Part shown: in pieces, positions 5,657 through 12,569 of the stretch | Layout of the letters: every line of letters starts with the position of its first letter | Numbering within the stretch: the first letter of the stretch is position 1 | NCBI GenBank assembly: GCA_040757455.1 | Contig: JBFLXE010000078.1 | Span: forward strand, 1-12,569 | Reading direction: 5' to 3' | Origin: Kmv42 sp040757455 | Lineage (GTDB): Bacteria; Nitrospirota; Thermodesulfovibrionia; Thermodesulfovibrionales; SM23-35 | DNA length: 12,569 bases | Translations under genes and position numbers: made by a program | The notes under the pieces: model-generated | Seen by the model: the letters and a program-made list of their open reading frames with translations, nothing else | What the model was told of the DNA's origin: nothing | Database searches by the model: none

Positions 5657-6460
5657 TTATTTCTTCAACAGTCTGTTCATGCTGCCGGACCTGAAGCCCT
5701 CGAGATCGAGTGAGACGAATGTGAACCCCATGGCCTTGAGCGACTCTGCAATATTTTTTCTGACCTCCGGTCGGACAAATGTTTCCACGAGCTCTTCAGA
5801 AACTTCTATCCGTGCGATCCCGGCATGGTCTCTAACACGAACCTGGCCATACCCAAATGATCTAATCAGTTCTTCTGCTTTTTCTATTCTTCCCAATGTC
5901 CCTGTGGTGATCCTCTGGCCATAAGGGATTCTTGTTGCAAGGCATGCAGATGAGGGTTTGTTCCAGGTGGGAAGGCCGAGCCTTCTTGAAAACCCTCTCA
6001 CTTCTTCTTTCATAAGACCCGCCTCGATCAAAGGGCTCCTCACTTTATATTTCTCCAGAGCCCTATTGCCGGGTCTGTAATCTAAGAGGTCATCCCCGAT
6101 GCTGCCATCGGCGATCATTTTGAATTTTCTTGATAAAGCCATCCGGGTCAGTTTTCCGAAGAGTTCATCCTTGCAAAAGAAACATCTGTCAGGTGTATTG
6201 CTTGTGAATTCCTCCCCGGACAATTCCTCTGTTTTAATAACAATATGCTCGACGCCGAATTCTTGCACCATCTTCTCCGCTGTTTCCAGATCAACACGAG
6301 GCCTGATTTCCGAGGATCCAGTGACTGCAATGAAGTCTATTCCCGAAAATTTCATCATCCTGAGAAGAAAAGTGCTGTCTACCCCTCCGGAATAAGCAAG
6401 TACAACACTTTGCAAATCCTTTAATATATCTGTGAGCCTTATTAATTTTTTTTCGTCCAT
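5657..6460 (-). CDS. larE: LarE-type ATP-dependent sulfur transferase (nickel-pincer cofactor synthesis)
   Basis: Cytoplasmic PP-loop enzyme that adenylates the carboxylates of a pyridinium dinucleotide precursor and inserts sulfur, a step in making the nickel-pincer cofactor of lactate racemase and relatives. The 267 residues show the PP-loop SGGVDST (24-30), GSSEIRPR (48-55), RCFFCKDELF (92-101), DGSIGDDLLDYRPG (118-131) and PSSACLATRIPYG (169-181). Cys173 corresponds to the sulfur-donating Cys of sacrificial LarE. Together with Cys93 and Cys96 it gives the three-cysteine set associated with Fe-S-cluster LarE enzymes such as that of Thermotoga (from memory). It lies 74 nt after rng on the same strand and is probably co-transcribed. 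No Shine-Dalgarno is visible. No larA, larB or larC is nearby; many LarE-family members occur without a racemase. Confidence 0.9.
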   Translation of the reverse strand: MDEKKLIRLTDILKDLQSVVLAYSGGVDSTFLLRMMKFSGIDFIAVTGSSEIRPRVDLETAEKMVQEFGVEHIVIKTEELSGEEFTSNTPDRCFFCKDELFGKLTRMALSRKFKMIADGSIGDDLLDYRPGNRALEKYKVRSPLIEAGLMKEEVRGFSRRLGLPTWNKPSSACLATRIPYGQRITTGTLGRIEKAEELIRSFGYGQVRVRDHAGIARIEVSEELVETFVRPEVRKNIAESLKAMGFTFVSLDLEGFRSGSMNRLLKK

Positions 6461-6534
6461 CGTTTGTCAAATGAGAAGAAAAAAATTGCGATGGTCTTTT
6501 TTGATAATAGCATTTGAGAAAGGAGGTTTATATT

Positions 6535-8046
6535 TTAAAGCAGTGTGACCTCGTAATTTTCCTGGTGCAGGTTTCTGCTTTCCCGAACCGTAATCTTTAC
6601 GTTGTATCGATTTTCTATGTCCTCAACGACTGCGCTCTCTTCGTCTGACAGGAGTTCCGCAACCGAAGGGTGTGCAGTGACAATTATTCTCTCGCCACCG
6701 TGCTTTGCGTGTTTCATTATTTTTCTGAATATTTCATAGCACAGGGTTCGCGGTGACTTAACGTATCCCTTCCCCTCGCAATAAGGGCAGGATTCGCAAA
6801 GGGTTCTGCCGAGGCTCTCTCTGACCCTTTTCCTGGTCATCTGAATTAGTCCGAGATCAGTAATATGGGATATCGTATTTTTTGCCCTGTCTTTCTTCAT
6901 TGCCTCAACAAAGGCATTGAATACGCGCTCCCTGTTTTCGTGTTTCTCCATATCTATAAAATCTACTATGATAATTCCGCCAAGATTTCTGAGCCTTATC
7001 TGATAGGCGATCTCTTTCACTGCCTCGAGATTGGTCTTGAGTATTGTGTCCTCGAGTTCTTCTTTCCCTACAAATTTTCCTGTGTTGACGTCGATGACGG
7101 TCATGGCCTCAGTCTGATCGATTACTATATAGCCGCCCGATTTCAACCAGACTTTTCTGCCGAGTGCCCTGGAAATATCGAGTTCAATCCCGTACGCATC
7201 AAAGATGGGTTCCATCCCCTCGTATAATTCGATCTTTCCCAGCAATTTTTCGAAATATGTCCTGACAAAATCTTTTATTCGCTCGTACTCTTCTGCAGAG
7301 TCAACAACAAGCCTTTTCACGTCCTGGATCATGAGGTCACGCACACTCCTGAATACGAGATCAAGATCACTGTAAAGCAGCGAGGGGGCTGATACGCGGT
7401 CCTTTTTCTTATGTATATTTTCCCAGAGCAACAGGAGAAAATCGAGATCCTTTTTCAGGTCTTCTTCGCCGGAGCCTTCACTCGCTGTCCTGATTATGAG
7501 CCCATAACCCTTTGATCTCATATCCTCCACGATCATTCTAAGTCTTGTCCTCTCAGACTCATCGGATATCCTTCTGGATATGCCAATATGCTCCACATTG
7601 GGCATGAGCACAAGGTATCTTCCGGGCAAGGTCACATATGAGGTGACCCTGGCTCCCTTGCTTCCGATTGGATCTTTCGAAACCTGAACAAGGATCTCCT
7701 GCCCTTCCTGTATAAGTTCCTCTATGGTCAGATCAGGTTTCCCCTTCTTCGAAACCAGCTCTATCGAATTCACCTTCTCTTCTTCCTCAAGAAAAGGTGC
7801 AAATTCCTCCATGCCGGCATGAATGTCTGTCACATACAGGAAGGCAGCTTTTTCAAGACCGATATCAACAAATGCGGACTGCATGCCAGGAAGTACTTTC
7901 ACCACTTTGCCCTTATAAATGTTTCCCACAAGGCTTGCGTCACGCTTTCTTTCTACATGGAATTCGACAACCTGACCGCCCTCAAGGAGAGCAACCCTGA
8001 TTTCATCATAGGTCGCGTTTATAATAATTTCGCTTTCCATTCCCAT
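6535..8046 (-). CDS. rng: Ribonuclease G/E family endoribonuclease
   Basis: Single-strand-specific endoribonuclease acting in rRNA 5' maturation and mRNA decay. At 503 residues it is RNase G-sized and lacks the RNase E C-terminal scaffold. An S1 RNA-binding domain (about 37-125, GNIYKGKVVKVLPGMQSAFVDIG) is interrupted by an acidic/lysine-rich insert (about 80-110). The catalytic core has the two Mg-binding Asp residues (Asp319 in VIDVNTGKF, Asp362 in VDFIDME). The zinc-link CPYC (420-423) allows dimer formation. Its ATG overlaps the stop of the upstream radical SAM gene (TAATG), a coupling often seen for this gene pair. A second ATG two codons later is a possible alternative. In many genomes rplU-rpmA follow rng; here larE does. 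Confidence 0.95.
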   Translation of the reverse strand: MGMESEIIINATYDEIRVALLEGGQVVEFHVERKRDASLVGNIYKGKVVKVLPGMQSAFVDIGLEKAAFLYVTDIHAGMEEFAPFLEEEEKVNSIELVSKKGKPDLTIEELIQEGQEILVQVSKDPIGSKGARVTSYVTLPGRYLVLMPNVEHIGISRRISDESERTRLRMIVEDMRSKGYGLIIRTASEGSGEEDLKKDLDFLLLLWENIHKKKDRVSAPSLLYSDLDLVFRSVRDLMIQDVKRLVVDSAEEYERIKDFVRTYFEKLLGKIELYEGMEPIFDAYGIELDISRALGRKVWLKSGGYIVIDQTEAMTVIDVNTGKFVGKEELEDTILKTNLEAVKEIAYQIRLRNLGGIIIVDFIDMEKHENRERVFNAFVEAMKKDRAKNTISHITDLGLIQMTRKRVRESLGRTLCESCPYCEGKGYVKSPRTLCYEIFRKIMKHAKHGGERIIVTAHPSVAELLSDEESAVVEDIENRYNVKITVRESRNLHQENYEVTLL

Positions 8047-10556
8047 TACTTGACGTTTACCGTCAGCTTCGTAAATTTACTGAGAGGCTTTACCCACTCT
8101 CCACGCCACCCATAAAGTGCAACTCTTGTCACATCCAGATCTTCCTGAAGTGCGTCAAAAAGCAGGGGCAAAATTTCTCCCAACCTGACTTTCACATCTC
8201 CCTGATCGACCAGAAATATCCTGACAGTCTCTTCATTCAGGATGATCACCTTTTCCACCTGTGTCCTTAGATTTACGGCATGTTCCTCCCTTTTCACTTG
8301 AAATTCTTTTTTCGAAAGAAATTTCTCCAGAGCCGCAAGATTCCCATTCTTGATTTCGTATTCGTATCTCACGACGAAGCTGTTGAGGGACTCAGTGTAA
8401 GCTGGCACAGCGGACATGTAATTCACACGCACGCCTTCAGGTAAGACGTTATTTAATATGTTTATACCTCCGACCAAATCAAATGGGGGGGTGACTTCCA
8501 TGTCAAAATATTCATTCAGTCCTGCAACGCCTACGCCGAGAGGCGGTCCAAAAGATATCCTCGGAGAAGGATGAAAGCCTTTTGAATACACCAGCGGGAA
8601 ACGTGCTCGCCTGATCGCTCTGTGGATCAAAGTAACGATTTCCAAATGCGAGAGGTATCTCAATTTCCCCGTCTTTGAAAACTCAACTCTTATCTTTGCA
8701 TGGGTGAAACGACTTTTATGAAGTTGTGCGTTTACGTTACTCCAAAATTGTAAAGATTTATCGCGGTCACTGTTTACCACTTCAATCACGCAATCTCCGG
8801 ATTTCATTTTATTTTCCTGACACCCTATCCCGCAATTTTGGCAGACTTTCCTGCAATCGATTGTTCTATCCCCGGATAATCCGTTGTTATATTCCTTCCA
8901 GAGAAAATCCTTTGACAAACCTATTTCTACTCTTTCCCAGGGCATACTATCGGTGAATTGAAAATTCTTTTCTGCGAAATCTCTTATATCGATACCAGCG
9001 GATTCCATAGCCGATTTCCATTTCCCGAAATCGAACAGGTCCGTCCATCCATCAAGTCTGCAACCGAGGGACCAGGCTTTCTCAATAAGGCATGAAAGCC
9101 TTTCGTCCCCGCGTGAAAAAGCAGCCTCAAGAAGGCTCATTTCCACATCATGCCCTTTGATGTTGAAGCCCTTCCTTGACAGTATATTCTTCAGGTAATC
9201 TTTTTTTCTTTTTAGCTCATCTGGAGGCCTTTGCCCGAACCATTGAAACGGCGTATGTGCTTTCGGAACAAAAGGAGAAATACCGACACTTATATTTACG
9301 TATCTTTTCGTAAACTGTTTTGCGATTCTGAGGGCCTTCATGGCCATTTGGGGGATCGCTTCTACGTCTCCTTCGGTTTCAGTCGGCAGCCCTATCATGA
9401 AATACAGCTTCAGATTATGCCATCCTTCTTCAAACAATGACATTAGAGCCTTCTCATATTCTTCTTCAGAAAAGTCTTTATTTATCACATCCCTCAATCT
9501 CGATGTCGCAGCCTCAGGAGCGATGGTGAAACCCGTTTTTCGTATAGCGCGAATCTCCTTCAAAACCTCGCGATTGACTGATCCGACCCGGAGAGAGGGA
9601 AGCGAAAGAGCAATTCTGTTTTTCCCGTATCGCGCATTAAATTCTCTTACGACCGGTAGCAAGCAACTGTAATCTCCTGCGCTCAGGGAAGTAAAGGCAA
9701 CCTCTTCGTAACCAGTATTCTTTAGTGAGTTTTCGGTCAGCTCCAATACCTTATCAGGACTTCGTTCGCGTACCGGTCTGTAAATCATACCTGCCTGACA
9801 GAACCTGCAACCCATGGAACAGCCTCTCGCAACTTCTATGTTCAACCTGTCATGGACAATTGCTGAATAGGGGACTATAGGTCTGTCGGGATAGGGCGAT
9901 TCCTCAAGCGACCGTATGAAACGCCTCTTGATTTTTCCATTAACCTTATGGACAGAAGGGACATAGATTCCCTCCAATTTCGAAAGTTCTTTAAGCAGGG
10001 ATTCTCTTCTTCCGTCTCCGCCTGCCTTCCACTGATAATATGTATCAACTATCTCCTTTATTGCCTCCTCCCCGTCTCCGATAAGAAATGCGTCTATAAA
10101 AGCCGACATCGGAGCCGGATTGACCGCTGCAGGCCCGCCTGCCACAACGAAAGGAAGGCGTCGGTTACGGTAAGAAAATTTTCTTTCTTCGGATCTAACG
10201 GGTATCCCTCCGAGATCAAGCATATTCAGGACAGTTGTGTAAGAAAGTTCGTACTGAAGGCTGAAGCCGACAATATCGAAGTCCTTTAATGGCGTGTTAG
10301 ATTCAAGAGAAGAAAGAGGGGTGCCCGTATTTCTTAACTCTGACTCAAAATCGACCCAGGGTGAAAAGACCCTCTCCGCCGAGGCGTAGGGGAGATCATT
10401 TATTATTTTGTAAAGGATTTTAAGGCCAAGATGGGACATCCCGATTTCATATACATCCGGAAATGCGAGGGCAATTTTTACCGGTGCAGACCGAATCAAG
10501 GCGTTAATTTCACCGTCTATGTATCTGCTCGGCTTCTGAAAAGATGAGAAATTCAC
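8046..10556 (-). CDS. TIGR03960-family radical SAM protein fused to a DUF2344 domain
   Basis: B12-binding-type radical SAM enzyme of unknown substrate, commonly encoded next to RNase G. Of 836 residues, about 1-200 form a cobalamin-binding-like N-domain (FPDVYEIGMSHLGLKILY; VAGGPAAVNP; IGDGEEA). The radical SAM core starts at ARGCSMGCRFCQAG, with cluster ligands Cys246, Cys250 and Cys253, and includes IAPEAATSRLR and LYFMIGLPTET. A four-cysteine knot, CRKVCQNCGIGC (568-579), precedes the C-terminal DUF2344 domain (about 620-836; FSKTGKLRYLSHLE, YSKGFHPSPRISFGPPLGVG). In many bacteria the two parts are separate or fused like this. The start is GTG at 10556, without a Shine-Dalgarno but just behind a promoter-like sequence. 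The gene is divergent from bamD across 56 nt. Confidence 0.9.
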   Translation of the reverse strand: MNFSSFQKPSRYIDGEINALIRSAPVKIALAFPDVYEIGMSHLGLKILYKIINDLPYASAERVFSPWVDFESELRNTGTPLSSLESNTPLKDFDIVGFSLQYELSYTTVLNMLDLGGIPVRSEERKFSYRNRRLPFVVAGGPAAVNPAPMSAFIDAFLIGDGEEAIKEIVDTYYQWKAGGDGRRESLLKELSKLEGIYVPSVHKVNGKIKRRFIRSLEESPYPDRPIVPYSAIVHDRLNIEVARGCSMGCRFCQAGMIYRPVRERSPDKVLELTENSLKNTGYEEVAFTSLSAGDYSCLLPVVREFNARYGKNRIALSLPSLRVGSVNREVLKEIRAIRKTGFTIAPEAATSRLRDVINKDFSEEEYEKALMSLFEEGWHNLKLYFMIGLPTETEGDVEAIPQMAMKALRIAKQFTKRYVNISVGISPFVPKAHTPFQWFGQRPPDELKRKKDYLKNILSRKGFNIKGHDVEMSLLEAAFSRGDERLSCLIEKAWSLGCRLDGWTDLFDFGKWKSAMESAGIDIRDFAEKNFQFTDSMPWERVEIGLSKDFLWKEYNNGLSGDRTIDCRKVCQNCGIGCQENKMKSGDCVIEVVNSDRDKSLQFWSNVNAQLHKSRFTHAKIRVEFSKTGKLRYLSHLEIVTLIHRAIRRARFPLVYSKGFHPSPRISFGPPLGVGVAGLNEYFDMEVTPPFDLVGGINILNNVLPEGVRVNYMSAVPAYTESLNSFVVRYEYEIKNGNLAALEKFLSKKEFQVKREEHAVNLRTQVEKVIILNEETVRIFLVDQGDVKVRLGEILPLLFDALQEDLDVTRVALYGWRGEWVKPLSKFTKLTVNVK

Positions 10557-10563
10557 AGTCTAA

Positions 10564-10593
10564 AGAATAACATCACGAAACTGTCTTTGGCAA
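10564..10593 (-). promoter_or_regulatory. Candidate promoter of the radical SAM-rng-larE operon
   Basis: On the minus strand TTGCCA (10593-10588), an 18-nt spacer and TATTCT (10569-10564) resemble a sigma-70 promoter. The GTG start codon is 7 nt downstream of the -10, so transcription would begin at or next to the start codon. Confidence 0.45.
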
Positions 10594-10601
10594 TAACATG
10601 C

Positions 10602-10607
10602 TATAAT
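10602..10607 (+). promoter_or_regulatory. bamD -10 box adjoining its start codon
   Basis: Perfect TATAAT ending 5 nt before the bamD ATG (10613). No Shine-Dalgarno exists between them, and the -35 region is poor (AACTGT at 17 nt). The position predicts a leaderless bamD mRNA. Confidence 0.5.
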
Positions 10608-10612
10608 AATCC

Positions 10613-11371
10613 ATGCGCAAGATATTGCCAGTTCTCTTGATCATCTTCTTTCTTATTGTTTCGTGTTCCGGAAAGCCCGCGATAAAACCACAGGAGAGGT
10701 TCGAACCTGATAAGGCATTCGAGATGGCGAATCAACAACTGGAAAAGAAGGAGTACGAGAAAGCCAGGGCCGCCTTTCTTGAAATAAAAAACAGGGATTT
10801 TTCGAAGAAATTAGCGCCCCTCGCACAGCTCAAAATCGCCGATTCATATCTCAGGGAAGATGAACACGAACTTGCTATTGCGGAGTACAAGAAGTTTCTC
10901 GATGTTTACCCAGACCATCAATATGCCCCGTATGCGCAGTATCAGATTGCCACGATTCATTTCGACCGGATCGAGGGGCCTGAAAGGGGTTACAGCGGCG
11001 CGGCAAAGGCACTCGAAGAATTCGAAAAGCTCAAGAGCATGTACCCCCGCAACCCATACAAGGACGTAGTCAAAATCAAGATTGATAAGTGTAGAAATAT
11101 AATAGCTGAATATGAACATCTTGTCGGCAAATACTATTACAAGAAAGGTTCTTATAATGCGGCTCTTGGAAGATTCGAAGAACTCTTGAAAGAATATCCG
11201 GATTACAATAAAAAGGACGAGGTTCTTTATTATGCCGGGTTATCTTATAAGAATCTCGGTAAAAAGGAAAAAGCGGTCGAATATTTGAGTCGACTCGTCA
11301 GGGAATATCCTAACAGTAAGCTTATCGACGAGGCCAAGAAGGAACTTACCACCATAACTGGTGAAGCTTGA
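10613..11371 (+). CDS. bamD: Outer membrane assembly lipoprotein BamD (YfiO-like TPR protein)
   Basis: Lipoprotein of the BAM complex that inserts beta-barrel proteins into the outer membrane; it works with BamA. The 252 residues begin with a lipoprotein signal (MRKILPVLLIIFFLIVSC) with lipobox I-V-S-C and Cys18 as the lipidated residue. About five TPR-like helical pairs follow (AFEMANQQLEKKEYEKARAA; LAIAEYKKFLDVYPDHQYAP; AAKALEEFEKLKSMYPRNPY; AALGRFEELLKEYPDY; AVEYLSRLVREYPNS), the pattern and length of BamD. The ATG is fixed by the signal peptide; there is no Shine-Dalgarno but a TATAAT 5 nt upstream. The 3' end overlaps the next gene by 11 nt, indicating co-transcription. A generic TPR lipoprotein is the alternative. 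Confidence 0.88.
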   Translation: MRKILPVLLIIFFLIVSCSGKPAIKPQERFEPDKAFEMANQQLEKKEYEKARAAFLEIKNRDFSKKLAPLAQLKIADSYLREDEHELAIAEYKKFLDVYPDHQYAPYAQYQIATIHFDRIEGPERGYSGAAKALEEFEKLKSMYPRNPYKDVVKIKIDKCRNIIAEYEHLVGKYYYKKGSYNAALGRFEELLKEYPDYNKKDEVLYYAGLSYKNLGKKEKAVEYLSRLVREYPNSKLIDEAKKELTTITGEA

Positions 11372-12023
11372 TTCCTCAAAACCTGCTCCTTTCTATTATC
11401 CCATTTTTCTAAATCTGCGGGATAAGCAAGTGGTAGTCTGCGGCGGCGGCAGGGTTGCGGAAAGAAAGATTCTCTCTTTACTCAAGACAGGAGCCAGGAT
11501 CACTGTTATAAGTCCTGAAATAACCAAAAGGATTGAGAGAGAAAATGCGAAAGGCAACATACGGCTTATCCGACGGAGATATCGCAAAGGTGACCTAAAG
11601 GGAGCTTTTGTTGTAATAGTTGCCACTGACTCACCATTCTTGAATGAGAGGATATCACGACATGCCTCATGTCTGGTGAATGTGGTTGACACACCCGGTC
11701 TTTGCAATTTCATTGTTCCCTCTTTTGTCAACAGGAGCCCCTTCCTGATCTCAATTTCGACGAGCGGAATCAGCCCGGCCCTCTCGCGGTCAGTCCGGAA
11801 AGAGCTGGGGAAGCTCTATGGGCCTGAAATCTCGAGTTATCTGAAGCTGTTGAAAAAATACAGAATACAGGCTTTGGAATTGATTCGCGACAGGAAAAGG
11901 AGGAGGAAATTCCTGCAGGACGTTGCCTCGGAAAATATGCTGAAAATACTCAGGGAAAAAGGACTCAGGGAGGCAAAATATGCTGTTGACAATCTGTTTA
12001 GCGCGGCAAGAGCAGGAATGTAA
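11361..12023 (+). CDS. Precorrin-2 dehydrogenase / sirohydrochlorin ferrochelatase (CysG N-terminal / Met8 type)
   Basis: Converts precorrin-2 to sirohydrochlorin using NAD+, and possibly inserts iron to give siroheme; it may also feed the alternative siroheme-dependent heme route. The 220 residues contain the YYPIFLNLRDKQVVVCGGG start (NAD-binding GGG at 28-30, followed by RVAERK). NVVDTPGLCNFIVPS (107-121) includes the catalytic Asp110 corresponding to CysG Asp104. The STSGISPALSRSVRKEL segment lies near residue 133, and a helical C-terminal domain follows. It is a stand-alone SirC/Met8-type protein without the methyltransferase half of CysG. The GTG at 11361 overlaps the bamD end (TGA 11369-11371), has no Shine-Dalgarno and is probably translationally coupled. 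No other tetrapyrrole gene follows within the window. Confidence 0.9.
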   Translation: MKLDSSKPAPFYYPIFLNLRDKQVVVCGGGRVAERKILSLLKTGARITVISPEITKRIERENAKGNIRLIRRRYRKGDLKGAFVVIVATDSPFLNERISRHASCLVNVVDTPGLCNFIVPSFVNRSPFLISISTSGISPALSRSVRKELGKLYGPEISSYLKLLKKYRIQALELIRDRKRRRKFLQDVASENMLKILREKGLREAKYAVDNLFSAARAGM

Positions 12024-12070
12024 AAGGACTATTTACCAATATAAGATCATAAGTATGAAGACATTAATTA

Positions 12071-12149
12071 AAAAATCCCTCCTTTCCTCCCTTTGCCAAA
12101 GGGAGGTAATGTACCCCTCTTTGGCAAAGAGGGGGTAGGGGAGATTTTT
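12071..12149. repeat. 79-bp C/G-rich foldback repeat (two nested hairpins)
   Basis: The element begins AAAAATC and ends GATTTTT. Its halves contain hairpins CCTCCCTTT-GCC-AAAGGGAGG (12086-12106) and CCCCTCTTT-GGC-AAAGAGGGG (12114-12134). The halves are also complementary to each other (about 28 of 36 positions), so it can form either two small hairpins or one long stem. It lies 47 nt past the precorrin-2 dehydrogenase stop and may double as a transcription end structure. A half-copy is at 5555-5583. Confidence 0.75.
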
Positions 12150-12211
12150 CAATAATAATGCCTTACTCATTGACTCCTTAGTAAAATGCCATTATGTGCT
12201 AACCCATAATA

Positions 12212-12414
12212 GTCCAAAATTCATTCAGGAGGCTGGATGCTTCATAAACACACTGAATCGACATGATTCTTAATATGGCAAACCTCTTTTTGAATTACAT
12301 GTTTTTCGGATGACGCTCATATCGTGGAGTCGAAAATATGAGGCTTTCTTTATAAGGTGTCGGCAGTGTGTTTTCTCAACATCCAGCCTCCTGCCTCCAC
12401 AGATTATTGTGGAC
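12212..12414 (+). mobile_element. Foldback MITE-like element, copy 2
   Basis: Second copy of the element at 3197-3404, same orientation, ~203 bp. The left end is GTCCAAAAT (12212-12220) plus CAGGAGGCTGGATGC (12226-12240). The right end is CATCCAGCCTCCTG (12380-12393) plus ATTGTGGAC (12406-12414). Inner complementarity includes AAACACACTG opposite CAGTGTGTTTT. The interior follows copy 1 throughout, with scattered substitutions and small indels, so both derive from one mobile sequence. No ORF is inside. Confidence 0.75.
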
Positions 12415-12476
12415 AGTTTCTGATACGTGCTATAAATAAAATCTATTAGCCCACATTATTCATAAATTTTTCATAC

Positions 12477-12569
12477 ATGAGGATTTTAAAGATTTTTGGA
12501 GTCGATCGGAGCCAATGGAAGACGAATACGCTGCAGTTTTATACCGAGTCACGCTCTGATTTTACAAAA
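12477..12569 (+). CDS. Possible 5' end of an unidentified ORF, cut by window edge
   Basis: An ATG at 12477 opens a frame that stays open for 31 codons to the window end, beginning MRILKIFGVDRSQWK. I do not recognise it. There is no clear Shine-Dalgarno. The AT-rich sequence before it and the adjacent foldback element would suit the start of an insertion-sequence transposase, but this is speculation. Confidence 0.2.
   Translation, partial: MRILKIFGVDRSQWKTNTLQFYTESRSDFTK

Noticed and set aside
6522..6534. AGGAGG-like sequence on the plus strand just outside the rng 3' end
   Set aside because: No open reading frame of useful length follows on the plus strand; it is a chance match.

Overview
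This window is a 12.6 kb chromosomal segment from a diderm, probably anaerobic bacterium. The BamD-type lipoprotein shows an outer membrane, and the gene set (two-CCG-domain Fe-S oxidoreductase subunit, LarE, TIGR03960-type radical SAM protein next to RNase G, FmdB zinc ribbon, precorrin-2 dehydrogenase) resembles Nitrospirota or Desulfobacterota. That placement is inferred from gene content only.

Layout. Positions 1-1500 are accessory DNA: a higB-higA toxin-antitoxin pair on the minus strand with a clear autoregulatory-looking promoter, followed by a frameshifted 3' remnant of an IS3-family transposase. Positions 1676-2715 carry a cytoplasmic cyclophilin and an exported Trp/His-rich WxPGHW-repeat protein, each with a strong Shine-Dalgarno. 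A small FmdB-type zinc-ribbon gene (minus) and an exported HEAT-repeat protein (plus) then diverge around a ~205 bp foldback repeat element. The HEAT gene runs tail-to-tail into, and overlaps, a GlcF-like Fe-S subunit gene.

Positions 5340-5656 are a gene-free patch holding a twin-hairpin repeat and half of a second repeat. The largest block, 5657-10556 on the minus strand, is radical SAM/DUF2344 protein -> RNase G (stop and start overlap as TAATG) -> larE. Divergent from it, bamD and a siroheme-pathway precorrin-2 dehydrogenase form a plus-strand pair with an 11-nt overlap. The right edge (12024-12569) carries a 79 bp foldback repeat, the second copy of the ~205 bp element in the same orientation, and possibly the start of another ORF.

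Function. The core genes are housekeeping (RNA processing, outer-membrane assembly, siroheme/heme precursor synthesis). LarE together with the GlcF-like subunit hints at lactate or other 2-hydroxyacid metabolism, but no larA, larB, larC or flavoprotein partner is present here. The most unusual signals are not protein genes: (i) the two-copy foldback element, one copy of which creates a spurious N-terminus for the HEAT ORF; (ii) repeats built from two hairpins whose loops or halves are also complementary to each other; (iii) several genes whose start codon lies 5-7 nt after a -10-like box, suggesting leaderless mRNAs. No complete new defence or mobile system is evident.
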